This document shows, piece by piece, positions 43,110 to 51,249 of a stretch of 64,000 nt of DNA. Origin of the DNA: Amycolatopsis sp. EV170708-02-1 (lineage in GTDB: Bacteria; Actinomycetota; Actinomycetes; Mycobacteriales; Pseudonocardiaceae); contig NZ_CP092497.1 in NCBI RefSeq assembly GCF_022479115.1, positions 2,604,001 to 2,668,000 on the forward strand. Reading direction: 5' to 3'. The first letter of the stretch is position 1, and every line of letters starts with the position of its first letter. Made by a program: the position numbers and the translations under genes. The notes under the pieces were generated by a model. That model saw nothing but the letters and a program-made list of their open reading frames with translations. It had not been told where the DNA came from and did not search any database.

Positions 43110-44034
43110 GCGGCCAGACGTCGGAGCCGAGGAACCCGGTCTCGTCGGTCGCCGCCGTCGCGCCGCAGGTGTCGCGCTCCAGCCCGTGCCGGGCCGCCAC
43201 CGCGACCACCGCGTCCTTTGTGGACTGTCCGAACAGGCCGTCGACCGGGACCGCGAAACCGCGTGCCCGCAGAAGTTCCTGTGCGGTCCGCACGCGTGGT
43301 CCGGAGTCGCCGGGTTTGAGCAGCGGCCACTCCGGCAGGTCCACCTTGGGCGACGAGGCGCCCAGCAGCTTGCCGACCTCGGTGCGCAGTTCGGGAAGCC
43401 GGTTGTACAGCACGGTCCCCGGGCATTCGGTCGAGTTGAAGTCCCGGTGCCCCTTGATGAACTCCGGCGAGATCCCGTACTGCGACGCGATGTACGCGAC
43501 CAGCTTCACCAGCGAGTCCCAGAGCGCGGGCGTGACGTCCTCTTTGCTGTAGAGGCCCTCGTTCTCGATCCCGATGCAGGTGCTGTTGTTGTTGCCCACG
43601 TTCGCGCCCAGCACGTGCTGGGTCCCGCCGCGCAGGATCTCCAGGCTGCGGTGCCGCCCTTCGGTGATGTGCCCGCCTCGGCTGTTCGTGAACTGCTGGC
43701 CGGTGTCGATCCAGCCACGGGTGTCCATATGGAAATTCTGGATCGAACGCGACGCCCAGAAGGCGTGTTCGAGCGTGTAGTCGGTGACGTTCCCCGGCTC
43801 CACCGTGTGGTGCACGACGATGTACGTCGGTTTGTGGTTCTGGACCTCGATGGCCCCGGCCGGCGGGCGGGCGTTCCAGGCCGTCGTGTCGTGGATCTTG
43901 GGTTCCGCCACCCCGGATGCCGCGTCGGCGGCGGAAATCGTCGCTGTCCCCAGTAGCCCGACGGCGCTTACCGTCAGGCCGCCCTTGAGCGCGGTACGTC
44001 GGTCGAAGTCGGCCACGGGCGTAACTCCCATCAT
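43054..44034 (-). CDS. Tat-exported N-acetylmuramoyl-L-alanine amidase
   Basis: A 326-residue cell-wall amidase. A twin-arginine signal (DRRTALKGGLTVSAVGLLG) ends near ADAA. A PGRP/Amidase_2 domain follows with zinc ligands in VVHHTVEPGN (His75/His76) and GHRDFNSTECPG (His and Cys). A C-terminal peptidoglycan-binding domain (LKPGDSGPRVRTAQELLRARGFAVPVDGLFGQSTKDAV in parts) completes it. The ATG at 44034 or 44031 is the likely start. It matches the M. tuberculosis Rv3594 slot. It cleaves the amide between MurNAc and the stem peptide. Confidence 0.9.
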   Translation of the reverse strand: MMGVTPVADFDRRTALKGGLTVSAVGLLGTATISAADAASGVAEPKIHDTTAWNARPPAGAIEVQNHKPTYIVVHHTVEPGNVTDYTLEHAFWASRSIQNFHMDTRGWIDTGQQFTNSRGGHITEGRHRSLEILRGGTQHVLGANVGNNNSTCIGIENEGLYSKEDVTPALWDSLVKLVAYIASQYGISPEFIKGHRDFNSTECPGTVLYNRLPELRTEVGKLLGASSPKVDLPEWPLLKPGDSGPRVRTAQELLRARGFAVPVDGLFGQSTKDAVVAVAARHGLERDTCGATAATDETGFLGSDVWPLIVGSGTDPRALKARLAG

Positions 44035-44104
44035 GCGCGTTGGCCGGAAAACTAACCCGCGATCGCGCCGATGACAACCATTGACCAACTTTTGTCGTAA
44101 TGCG

Positions 44105-44980
44105 TTAGTGTTCGCCAGGGAGTGCGAACAGACCGTCCCGGGTCTGTTCGAGGAGGCCGTCGACGAGCAGGGAGTCGAGGCAACGGTCGCGCTGCCCGGA
44201 TTCGTCCCACACGAGATCGAGCCGCGCTTTCTCCACCGGGCCTTCGCTGCCGCGCAGGACGTCGAGCAGCAGCCCGCGCACCTGGCGATCGGTCCCGGCG
44301 AACTTCTGAACCTGCTTCGCGGGCCCGGCGTAGGCGGGTTTGCCGGCGTGCTGCCAAGCGCAGTCTTCGTAGATCGGGCAGTCCGCGCACCGCGGGGAGC
44401 GCGCGGTGCAGACGAGCGCGCCGAGTTCCATCAGTGCCGCGGAGAGTTTCGCGGCGGGCGCGTCCTCCGGCGGAAGCAGCGCCTCGACGTCGGCCATGTC
44501 GCGGGTGTTCGACGGCGGCCCGGCGTCACCCGCGCCGTGCACCGCCCTGGCGACCACGCGCCGGACGTTCGTGTCCACCACCGGTGCCCGCTTGCCGTAG
44601 GCGAAGGCGGCGACCGCGCGGGCGGTGTACGCGCCGATACCCGGCAACGCGAGCAGAGTGTCCACATCGGACGGAACGACGTCGCCGTGTTCGGCGGCGA
44701 TGACGGCGGCCGCGGCGTGCAGCCGCAGCGCGCGCCGCGGGTAGCCGAGTTTGCCCCAGGCGCGCACGACCTCACCCTGCGACGACGCCGCCAGCGCCGA
44801 CGGCACCGGCCAGCGCGCCATCCAGTCGAGCCAGATCGGCTGGACACGCGCGACCGGGGTCTGCTGCAACATGATCTCGCTGACGAGCACGCCCCAAGCG
44901 GAGCATTCCGGCTCACGCCAGGGCAGGTCGCGCCCCACTTCGTCGAACCACTCGGTCAGCACATCCGCGTCGACGCCCAC
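44105..44980 (-). CDS. mutY: A/G-specific adenine DNA glycosylase
   Basis: Removes adenine mispaired with 8-oxoguanine. The 291-residue protein has catalytic Glu35 (VSEIMLQQTPVARV), the helix-hairpin-helix LPGIGAYTARA and Asp136 (PVVDTNVRR). It also has the [4Fe-4S] loop C-x6-C-x2-C-x5-C (CTARSPRCADCPIYEDC). The C-terminal MutT-like domain is short, as in other actinobacterial MutY. The GTG at 44980 is used; residues upstream in frame come from the hairpin region. Location beside the carbonic anhydrase is conserved with M. tuberculosis. Confidence 0.95.
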   Translation of the reverse strand: MGVDADVLTEWFDEVGRDLPWREPECSAWGVLVSEIMLQQTPVARVQPIWLDWMARWPVPSALAASSQGEVVRAWGKLGYPRRALRLHAAAAVIAAEHGDVVPSDVDTLLALPGIGAYTARAVAAFAYGKRAPVVDTNVRRVVARAVHGAGDAGPPSNTRDMADVEALLPPEDAPAAKLSAALMELGALVCTARSPRCADCPIYEDCAWQHAGKPAYAGPAKQVQKFAGTDRQVRGLLLDVLRGSEGPVEKARLDLVWDESGQRDRCLDSLLVDGLLEQTRDGLFALPGEH

Positions 44981-45001
44981 CGGGCCCAGCTTAGTGGCGG
45001 A

Positions 45002-45050
45002 GCTGAAGGGCGCTTTCCCCGCATCGCATGCGGGGAAAGTCCCCTTCAGC
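45002..45050 (-). terminator. Hairpin terminator of the carbonic anhydrase gene
   Basis: A 23-bp stem with two mismatches (45002-45024 / 45028-45050), core CTTTCCCCGCAT / ATGCGGGGAAAG, ends one base before the carbonic anhydrase stop codon. It lies between two minus-strand genes. Confidence 0.7.
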
Positions 45051-45051
45051 C

Positions 45052-45543
45052 CTACGCGACCTCGGTCAGCCGGCCCAGCTTCACGTCGTAGACGAAACCG
45101 CGCACGTTGTCGGTGTGCGGCAGGAAGTCGCTGCGCCGGACACGCTGCACCGACCGGCGCACGCTGTCCTCCACCACCCGGAACGCCTCGACCGACCACG
45201 TCGGGCGCAGCCCGCTGGCGGCTTCGAGCTCGTCCTTGAAATCGTCTTCGGTGACCATGGACAGGCCACAGTCGGTGTGCTGCACGATCAGCACCTCACG
45301 CGTGCCGAGCTTCCGCTGGCTCAGCGCGAGCGAGCGGATCATGTCGTCGGTGACGACGCCGCCCGCGTTGCGCAGGATATGCGCTTCACCCTGGATCATG
45401 CCGAAGATCTCGAACACCCGGATACGGGCGTCCATGCAGGTCAGGATCGTCACGTGGAGCGATGGCCTCGGCGACGAGCGGTCACCAGGAGTGACATCAC
45501 CCAGCTCCTGGTTTCGCTTCAGCAGTACGTCGATTGAGGTCAC
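45052..45543 (-). CDS. Beta-class carbonic anhydrase
   Basis: Interconverts carbon dioxide and bicarbonate. The 163-residue protein has the zinc ligands Cys36, His89 and Cys92 (LTCMDARI and VQHTDCGL) and the catalytic dyad Asp38-Arg40. This small form matches the M. tuberculosis CanB (Rv3588c) type in motif and genomic position beside mutY. The ATG at 45543 lies 52 bases from the end of the LacI gene, transcribed in the same direction. Confidence 0.94.
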   Translation of the reverse strand: MTSIDVLLKRNQELGDVTPGDRSSPRPSLHVTILTCMDARIRVFEIFGMIQGEAHILRNAGGVVTDDMIRSLALSQRKLGTREVLIVQHTDCGLSMVTEDDFKDELEAASGLRPTWSVEAFRVVEDSVRRSVQRVRRSDFLPHTDNVRGFVYDVKLGRLTEVA

Positions 45544-45594
45544 GTGTTCATTGGAACCGACGCGCCGGGCGAGAGCAACGCGTACGGGCGCAGA

Positions 45595-46695
45595 TCACGG
45601 GCCGAACCAGCGTTCTTCAGCCGTTCGCGGCGGCGCGGACGTACGCCCGACCCGCAGTTCCGTCGGCAGCGTGATCACCTTCGGCCCGACCCGGTCGGCG
45701 GAGCTGAGCAGCAGCTTGCCCGCCGCCTTGCCCTTCTCGAGCACCGGCTGGTGGACCGTGGTGAGCCCGGAACGCTCGGCCTCGGTGATGCCGTCGAACC
45801 CGGTGACCGTCAGATCCTGCGGCACCCGCAGCCCACGGCGCTCCGCCTCGGCCAGCGCGCCGAGGGCGAGGATGTCCGAGGTGCAGATCACGGCCGTGAC
45901 CTGCGGATACGCGTCGAGCAGCTGGCGCGCGGCCGACGCGCCGTCGTCCACGGTGTGGTCGAAGCGCTCGACCACCGGAACGGTCGCCCAGTCGACCCCG
46001 GCCGCCGAGAACGCGGCGGCCAGCGCCTCCAGCCGGATCCGCTGGACGTGGAAATGGGCGGCGCTCTGCCGCTGGATGGAGACGAAGTCGTCGTTGCGCT
46101 CGCGGGCCAGCCGCATGCACAGCACACCGATCTGCCGGTGCCCCAGCGAGATGAGGTGCTCGGCCATGGCGGTGACCGCGGCCGCGTCGTCCGGGCCGAC
46201 CCGGTCGACGCCGTCGACGCGTGGCTGGTCGACGATGACCGTCGGCACCGGGCGCTCCAGCACGGCGCCGAGATGCGGGTCGTCGTCGGGGACCGAGTAG
46301 ACGACGAAGCCGTCGACGCCGGCGCGGTGCACGGCCGCGACGTCCTCCCGGCCCGGGCTCGCCGGGACCAGATGCAGGCCGACGCCCGCGTCCTCGCAGG
46401 CCAGCGCGAGCCCTTCGAGCACGCCGACGGCGGCGGGGTCGCGGAAGGCGTAGGAGAGGTTCTCGGTGAGCAAAAGACCGACAGCGCCGGCTTTGCGCGT
46501 CCGCAGTGAACGGGCCACCGGGTCCGGGCCCGGGTAGCCGAGGCGGCGCGCGGTCTCGAGGACACGGCGGCGCAGCTCAGGGGACAGCTGGTCCGGTCGG
46601 TTGTAGGCGTTGGAGACGGTGGTCCTCGACACACCGAGCTCTGCGGCCAACGACGCCAGTGTCGCCTGCCTCCTGGTGCGGATAGGACGGCCCAT
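45595..46695 (-). CDS. LacI-family transcriptional regulator
   Basis: A 366-residue repressor with helix-turn-helix ATLASLAAELGVSRTTVSNAYNRPDQLSPELRRRVLE (in parts), the hinge LGYPGPDPVARSLRT and a sugar-binding-protein-like effector domain. The ATG at 46695 is chosen because family members start just before the HTH; the frame is open further upstream. It is divergent from the zinc importer operon, with 200 bases between starts. The ligand is unknown and no sugar genes are adjacent. Confidence 0.9.
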   Translation of the reverse strand: MGRPIRTRRQATLASLAAELGVSRTTVSNAYNRPDQLSPELRRRVLETARRLGYPGPDPVARSLRTRKAGAVGLLLTENLSYAFRDPAAVGVLEGLALACEDAGVGLHLVPASPGREDVAAVHRAGVDGFVVYSVPDDDPHLGAVLERPVPTVIVDQPRVDGVDRVGPDDAAAVTAMAEHLISLGHRQIGVLCMRLARERNDDFVSIQRQSAAHFHVQRIRLEALAAAFSAAGVDWATVPVVERFDHTVDDGASAARQLLDAYPQVTAVICTSDILALGALAEAERRGLRVPQDLTVTGFDGITEAERSGLTTVHQPVLEKGKAAGKLLLSSADRVGPKVITLPTELRVGRTSAPPRTAEERWFGP

Positions 46696-46700
46696 CCGCA

Positions 46701-46726
46701 AACCGTAACGGTTCAGAACGTTTTGC
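46701..46726 (-). promoter_or_regulatory. Candidate LacI autoregulatory operator
   Basis: Two overlapping dyads sit six bases upstream of the LacI gene start: AACCGTAACGGTT (46701-46713) and, on the other strand, GCAAAACGTTCTGAAC (46711-46726) with a central ACGT. LacI-type operators often centre on CG. The assignment rests on position and symmetry only. Confidence 0.4.
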
Positions 46727-46830
46727 AGAAGCATCACCCGACGTGTGGCAGGTCTCGATTCAGAGTGACCCTGGGTACAGCTCGTGCCTGGACGGGGAGC
46801 ATGGTCATCCGGATGGGGTACAGTTGAATC

Positions 46831-46848
46831 TGACAACGGTTTCCATTA
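46831..46848 (+). promoter_or_regulatory. Zur box of the zinc importer operon
   Basis: TGACAACGGTTTCCATTA is a 7-1-7 imperfect dyad close to the actinobacterial Zur consensus (TGAAAACG-GTTTTCA type). It lies 47 bases upstream of the zinc-binding protein gene. Zinc-loaded Zur would repress the operon. Confidence 0.7.
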
Positions 46849-46895
46849 CCCGGCATTGGGGACACCTGGCCTGGGCATCCGCAGGAGTGCAGTAA

Positions 46896-47828
46896 ATGAA
46901 TTCCCGCCGTACTAAGAGTGTTTTCGCGGCCGTGTCGGCCCTGGCCGTCCTCGCGCTCGGCGCGACGGCCTGCGCGTCGAGCGACAAGGCGTCGACGGGC
47001 TCCGGTTCGCAGAACGCGTCCGCCGCGAACCCGGGCGGTGGCGAGAAGATCAAGGTCGTCGCCTCGACCGACGTCTGGGGCAGCGTCGTGACCGCCGTCG
47101 GCGGCGACAAGGTCGAGGTCACCTCGATCATCCACGACCCCTCGGCCGACCCGCACTCCTACGAGACCACCGCGAGCGACGCCATCGCCGCGAAGAACGC
47201 GAAGCTGACGCTGTCCAACGGCGGCGGCTACGACGACTTCTTCTCGAAGCTCGCCGACCAGGCCACCGGCGCGCAGAAACTGGTCGCCGTCGACATCGCC
47301 GCGACCGGCAACGAGAACGAGCACGTCTGGTACAGCCTGCCCGGCGTCGAGAAGATCGCCGACCAGGTCGCCGCGAAGCTCGGCGAGATCCAGCCCGCCT
47401 CGAAGGACGCCTTCACCGCCAACGCGACCGCGTTCAAGGGCAAGACCCAGGAGCTGCTGAAGAAGGTCTCGGGCCTGGGCGCCTCGAACGCGAAGGTCGT
47501 CGCCACCGAGCCCGTCGCGCACTACCTGCTCGACAGCGCGAAGGTCACCGACGCGACCCCGCCCGCCTTCGCCGAGGCCGTGGAAGCGGAGCAGGACGTG
47601 CCCGCCGCCGCGCTCAACGAGGTCAAGCAGCTGATCTCCGGCAAGCAGGTCAAGGCCCTGATCAACAACGCGCAGACCACCACCCCGGTCACCCAGCAGG
47701 TCGTCGGCGACGCCAAGAACGCCGGGATCGCGGTCGTCGACGTCACCGAAACGCTGCCCCAGGGTGTGACCGACTACATTGCATGGATGACCAAGGAAGT
47801 GGACGCGCTGGCCGGAGCACTGAAGTAG
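46896..47828 (+). CDS. znuA: Zinc ABC transporter substrate-binding lipoprotein
   Basis: A 310-residue lipoprotein (lipobox LGATAC, Cys26) of the cluster A-I metal-binding family. Predicted ligands are His87 (DPSADPHSYE), His143 (NENEHVWYS) and His209 (TEPVAHYLL), with an acidic fourth ligand expected near the C-terminus. It captures zinc, less likely manganese, outside the membrane. The Zur-like box upstream supports zinc. Its stop overlaps the ATPase start by one base. The His-rich loop seen in many ZnuA proteins is absent. Confidence 0.88.
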   Translation: MNSRRTKSVFAAVSALAVLALGATACASSDKASTGSGSQNASAANPGGGEKIKVVASTDVWGSVVTAVGGDKVEVTSIIHDPSADPHSYETTASDAIAAKNAKLTLSNGGGYDDFFSKLADQATGAQKLVAVDIAATGNENEHVWYSLPGVEKIADQVAAKLGEIQPASKDAFTANATAFKGKTQELLKKVSGLGASNAKVVATEPVAHYLLDSAKVTDATPPAFAEAVEAEQDVPAAALNEVKQLISGKQVKALINNAQTTTPVTQQVVGDAKNAGIAVVDVTETLPQGVTDYIAWMTKEVDALAGALK

Positions 47829-48661
47829 TGACCTCCGTACCCGCCGAAGCCCGCCCCGCGGTCCGTGTCCGCGGGGCGAGCCTCGCGTTCGGCACCCGGA
47901 CCCTCTGGTCCGGGCTCGATCTCGACGTCGAGCCCGGCGAGTTCCTCGCGATCCTCGGGCCCAACGGCTCCGGGAAGAGCAGCCTGCTCAAGGTGCTGCT
48001 CGGCCAGCAGGGGTTGCCCGAGGGCACGGTCGAGATCGCGGGGCGGCGCCCCGGCGGGACCAACCGGCGGATCGGCTACATCCCGCAGCAGCGTGCCCTC
48101 GACGAGGGCCTGACCATGCGCGGGGTGGACCTGGTCGGCCTCGGCCTGGACGGGCACCGGTGGGGGACCGGGCTCTTCGGGATTGCGAAGCGGCGCCAGC
48201 TGGTGGCGAAGGCGATCGAGTCCGTCGGCGCCCAGGCGTACGCGAAGCAGCCGGTGGGGCGGCTTTCCGGCGGCGAGCAGCAGCGGCTCCGCGTCGCGCA
48301 GTCGCTGGTCGGCGACCCCGAAGTCCTGCTGTGCGACGAGCCGCTGCTCTCCCTCGACCTCGCGCACCAGCGCGCGGTCAGCGAGCTGATCGACGAGCGG
48401 CGGGCCTCGGCGGGCACGGCCGTCCTGTTCGTCACCCACGAGATCAACCCGATCCTGTCCTATGTGGACCGGGTGCTCTATCTGGTGAACGGCCAGTTCC
48501 GGGTCGGCAAGCCGGACGAGGTGATGAACTCGGAGACGCTGTCCGAGCTGTACGGCACGCGGATCGAGGTGCTGAAGGTCGGCGGGCAGATCCACGTCGC
48601 CGGAGCCCAGAGCGCGTTGTGCGAGGACGAACCCCACCACATCGACGAACGGGCCAGTTAG
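47828..48661 (+). CDS. znuC: Zinc ABC transporter ATPase
   Basis: A 277-residue ATPase with Walker A LGPNGSGKSSLLKVL, Q-loop IGYIPQQR, signature LSGGEQQRLRVAQ, Walker B VLLCDEPLLSLD and H-loop VTHEINPI. The GTG at 47828 shares its G with the znuA stop. A C-terminal extension after YGTRIEVLKVGGQ is typical of metal importers of this type and ends with EDEPHHIDERAS. It energises uptake through the membrane protein encoded next. Confidence 0.93.
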   Translation: MTSVPAEARPAVRVRGASLAFGTRTLWSGLDLDVEPGEFLAILGPNGSGKSSLLKVLLGQQGLPEGTVEIAGRRPGGTNRRIGYIPQQRALDEGLTMRGVDLVGLGLDGHRWGTGLFGIAKRRQLVAKAIESVGAQAYAKQPVGRLSGGEQQRLRVAQSLVGDPEVLLCDEPLLSLDLAHQRAVSELIDERRASAGTAVLFVTHEINPILSYVDRVLYLVNGQFRVGKPDEVMNSETLSELYGTRIEVLKVGGQIHVAGAQSALCEDEPHHIDERAS

Positions 48662-48665
48662 CACC

Positions 48666-49547
48666 GTGGACAAGATGTTCGATTTCGCCTTGACCGGCGA
48701 ACTCCTCGGCCTCGATTTCGTCCAGACGGCCCTGCTCGCCGCCGCCGTCCTCGGCCTGGTGGCCGGGGTGCTCGGCCCGCTGGTGGTCATGCGGCGGATG
48801 TCGTTCGCCGTGCACGGCACCGCCGAGCTGGCCTTCACGGGCGCCGCGGGCGCGCTGCTGCTGGGCGTCGGTGTCGAACTCGGCGGCCTCGCGGGCGCGG
48901 TCATCGCCGCCCTGCTGATCGGGCTCCTCGGCGGCCGCGAGTCCGAACGCGACTCCGTGATCGGCGTGATCCTCGCCTTCGGCCTCGGCATGGGCGTCCT
49001 GCTGCTGTCGTTCTACGAAGGCCGCAGCGCGAACAAGTTCGGCATCCTCGTCGGGCAGATCATCACCATCGACTCGACCAACCTGAACCTGCTCGTCGGC
49101 GCGTCGGTCGTGGTGCTGGTGGTGCTCGCGGCGATCTACCGGCCGCTGCTGTTCGCCACGGTCGACCCGGCGGTCGCGACGGCGCGCGGTGTGCCGGTGC
49201 GGCTGCTGTCGCTGATCTTCGCGGTGCTGGTCGGGATTTCGAGCGCGCTCGGGGTGCAGATCGTCGGCGCGCTGCTGGTGGTCTCGCTGATGGTGACCCC
49301 GGCCGCGGCGGCCGCGCGGGTCACGGCGAGCCCGTGGAAGGCCACCGTGCTGTCGATCGTGTTCGCAGAGATCGCCGCGCTCGGCGGGATCATCCTCTCG
49401 CTCGCGCCCGGGAAGCCGGTGAGCGCGTTCGTCACCACGATCTCGTTCGTGATCTACCTGGTCTGCCGTCTCATCGCATGGCTGCGGGGGCGTTCGTCGC
49501 GGATTCGCGTCGAGCCGACGGCGACGGCGCAGCCCGCGCTGCGCTAG
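48666..49547 (+). CDS. znuB: Zinc ABC transporter permease
   Basis: A 293-residue ABC-3 family membrane protein with about eight helices. Family features are LGPLVVMRRMSFAVHGTAELAFTGAA, GILVGQIITIDSTNL and VQIVGALLVVSLMVTPAAAAA. The GTG at 48666 is four bases after the ATPase stop. Its last four bases overlap the stop of the convergent AlgX/AlgJ-like gene. Together the three genes form a complete importer. Confidence 0.92.
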   Translation: MDKMFDFALTGELLGLDFVQTALLAAAVLGLVAGVLGPLVVMRRMSFAVHGTAELAFTGAAGALLLGVGVELGGLAGAVIAALLIGLLGGRESERDSVIGVILAFGLGMGVLLLSFYEGRSANKFGILVGQIITIDSTNLNLLVGASVVVLVVLAAIYRPLLFATVDPAVATARGVPVRLLSLIFAVLVGISSALGVQIVGALLVVSLMVTPAAAAARVTASPWKATVLSIVFAEIAALGGIILSLAPGKPVSAFVTTISFVIYLVCRLIAWLRGRSSRIRVEPTATAQPALR

Positions 49548-50856
49548 CGGATCGGATTCTCGGCGAGCGCCTTCTTGAGCGGTTCGAGGAAACTCGGGTC
49601 GATGAAGGCGAGCTGACCGCCGGCCACACTGCGCTCCACCGCCTCGACGACCACGACGTTCGCGTTCACGAAAGCGTCGACGGCCTCGGCCTGTGACGTC
49701 TTCTGCGTGAAATGCGCCAGCATCGTCAGGTTCGTGAACGCGCCCGAGAGATACCGCGAAGACGCCTTGGTGAACGAGTCGCCGTAGATCAGGATCTTGT
49801 CGTCCACGGTCCCGATCAAGGGGCTCGCCGTGCGGTAGACGGGCCGGTCGATGTCGCCGTTCGGCTCGCCCGCGCGCTCGACGACGCCGTCCGGGCGGAG
49901 GCTGTACAGCGTGTTCGTCTTCGTGCCCTGCTTGCTGATCAGCGGTGGCAGATCGGCCACGGTGTCGTACTGGCCGACGGGAACGCTGACCCAGGTCTGG
50001 GTGACCCCCGGTTTGATCGCGTTCGCGATGGCGCGCGTCATCACCAACGCGCCCTCGTCGGCCCAGTGGGTGTCGTTCGGCGGGTAGATCGGACGCTGCA
50101 CCCGGCCCTCGGAAGCACGGAGTTCGGGCCGCAGGTCGATCGCGCGCGCGTCCTTGAGCATCCGGTGCCAGGTGGTCGCCTCGGCCGACCGCGAGCAGTC
50201 CTTGCCCGGGTACGTGTCGGGCAGGAACTGCGGCACCATCGTCGACTTGTCCGGCGCGACGACGAACTCGAACCGCCGCCCGGACTGCTCGACCGCGCGC
50301 CGCAGCTCGTTGATCTTGGCGATGGTCTCGGGCAGCGGACGGGAAGGATCGCATTTCGCGTCGGCGTCGTAGCCGTAGTACAGCCAGCCGTCGCGGCCCT
50401 GCACGACCCGGCGGTAGCCGGACGCGGCGTTCGGCGTCGGCCCTGGGTGGGCGCGGTCTTGGACGGCGACGGCGCGGGCGGCGCGGGGATCGGGCCGGCC
50501 TGCTGCTGCGGTGGCGGCTGGTCGAGCGGGGCGCCCTCGCCGAAGACGCCGCGGCTGATCGCGTCGGCGGCGGCGATCGCGCCCGGGCGGAACGACAGCT
50601 GGTCGATCGCCCAGGCGGGCATGTCGGTGAAGAAACCCCAACCCCGGTCCAGGCCGGGGAAGCTCGCGAGCTTGTGGTTCTCGATCTCGCCCGGCCGGAC
50701 GCCGAACACCCACAGCAGCGCCGGGGTGGTGAAGAACAGAAGCGCGCTGATCAGCGCGGTCAGCTGCCTGCCGCCGTGGCGGGGACGGTGCAACGCGTGC
50801 TCGCGCGGAAGCCACGCCTCGTGGACGGCTGGCAGCTGCTGGGGTTCGGACGCCAC
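49544..50856 (-). pseudogene. AlgX/AlgJ-like SGNH acetyltransferase-type gene with a frameshift
   Basis: Two frames make one protein. The first (GTG at 50856 to about 50445) gives a cytoplasmic start, one transmembrane helix (LISALLFFTTPALLWVFGV), GEIENHKLASFPGL and a Pro-rich linker. The second (to 49544) gives the catalytic region with DGWLYYGYDADAKC, NDTHWADEGALVM (Asp-His pair) and ILIYGDSFTKAS (Ser). A one-base insertion in the CCC at 50442-50444 joins them as TQGPTPNAA. This is the second homopolymer frameshift in the window, so a sequencing error is possible. Members of this family O-acetylate exported polysaccharides. Confidence 0.78.
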
Positions 50857-50908
50857 CCCTCCACCGTAATCATCCCGTGTCTCCCGCACGTGAGAACCGC
50901 CCCCAAAG

Positions 50909-51248
50909 CGCGTTTAGCCCGCTAAACGCGATCCTTGGTTCCGGGGCCGATGTCCCCAATGCGGCATTGGAGACACTGAGCGTCCCCAATGTGGCATTGG
51001 GGGCATCGCGCTCCTCGGGCCGTGGCCGCACGCTCCGTCCCCGCGTCCCGCCCCGCGCCCCGCGCCCCGCGACGCCCCGCGACCCGCCCGTCCTGCGCCC
51101 CGCACCCGCCCCCGCCCTCAATCGCGTTTAGCAGGCTAAACGCGATCAGCCCTTCAGGACGGCCGGACAACCCGGATCGCGTTTAGCCCGCTAAACGCAG
51201 GTGCTCCGCCACGCCCCGTCCTCGATCGCGTTTAGCGGGCTAAACGCG
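50909..51248 (+). repeat. Repeat-filled gap with four family B palindromes
   Basis: This 360-base gap holds no gene. Family B palindromes, CGCGTTTAG-N4-CTAAACGCG, lie at 50909-50930, 51123-51144, 51178-51199 (one base short) and 51227-51248. Between the first two are three copies of CCAATG-N3-CATTGG-like half-sites (50945-51003) and a CGCGCCC-type tandem tract (about 51040-51085). The last palindrome, with flanking AT/AT, reaches the stop codon of the first DUF445 gene. Confidence 0.85.
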
Positions 51249-51249
51249 A

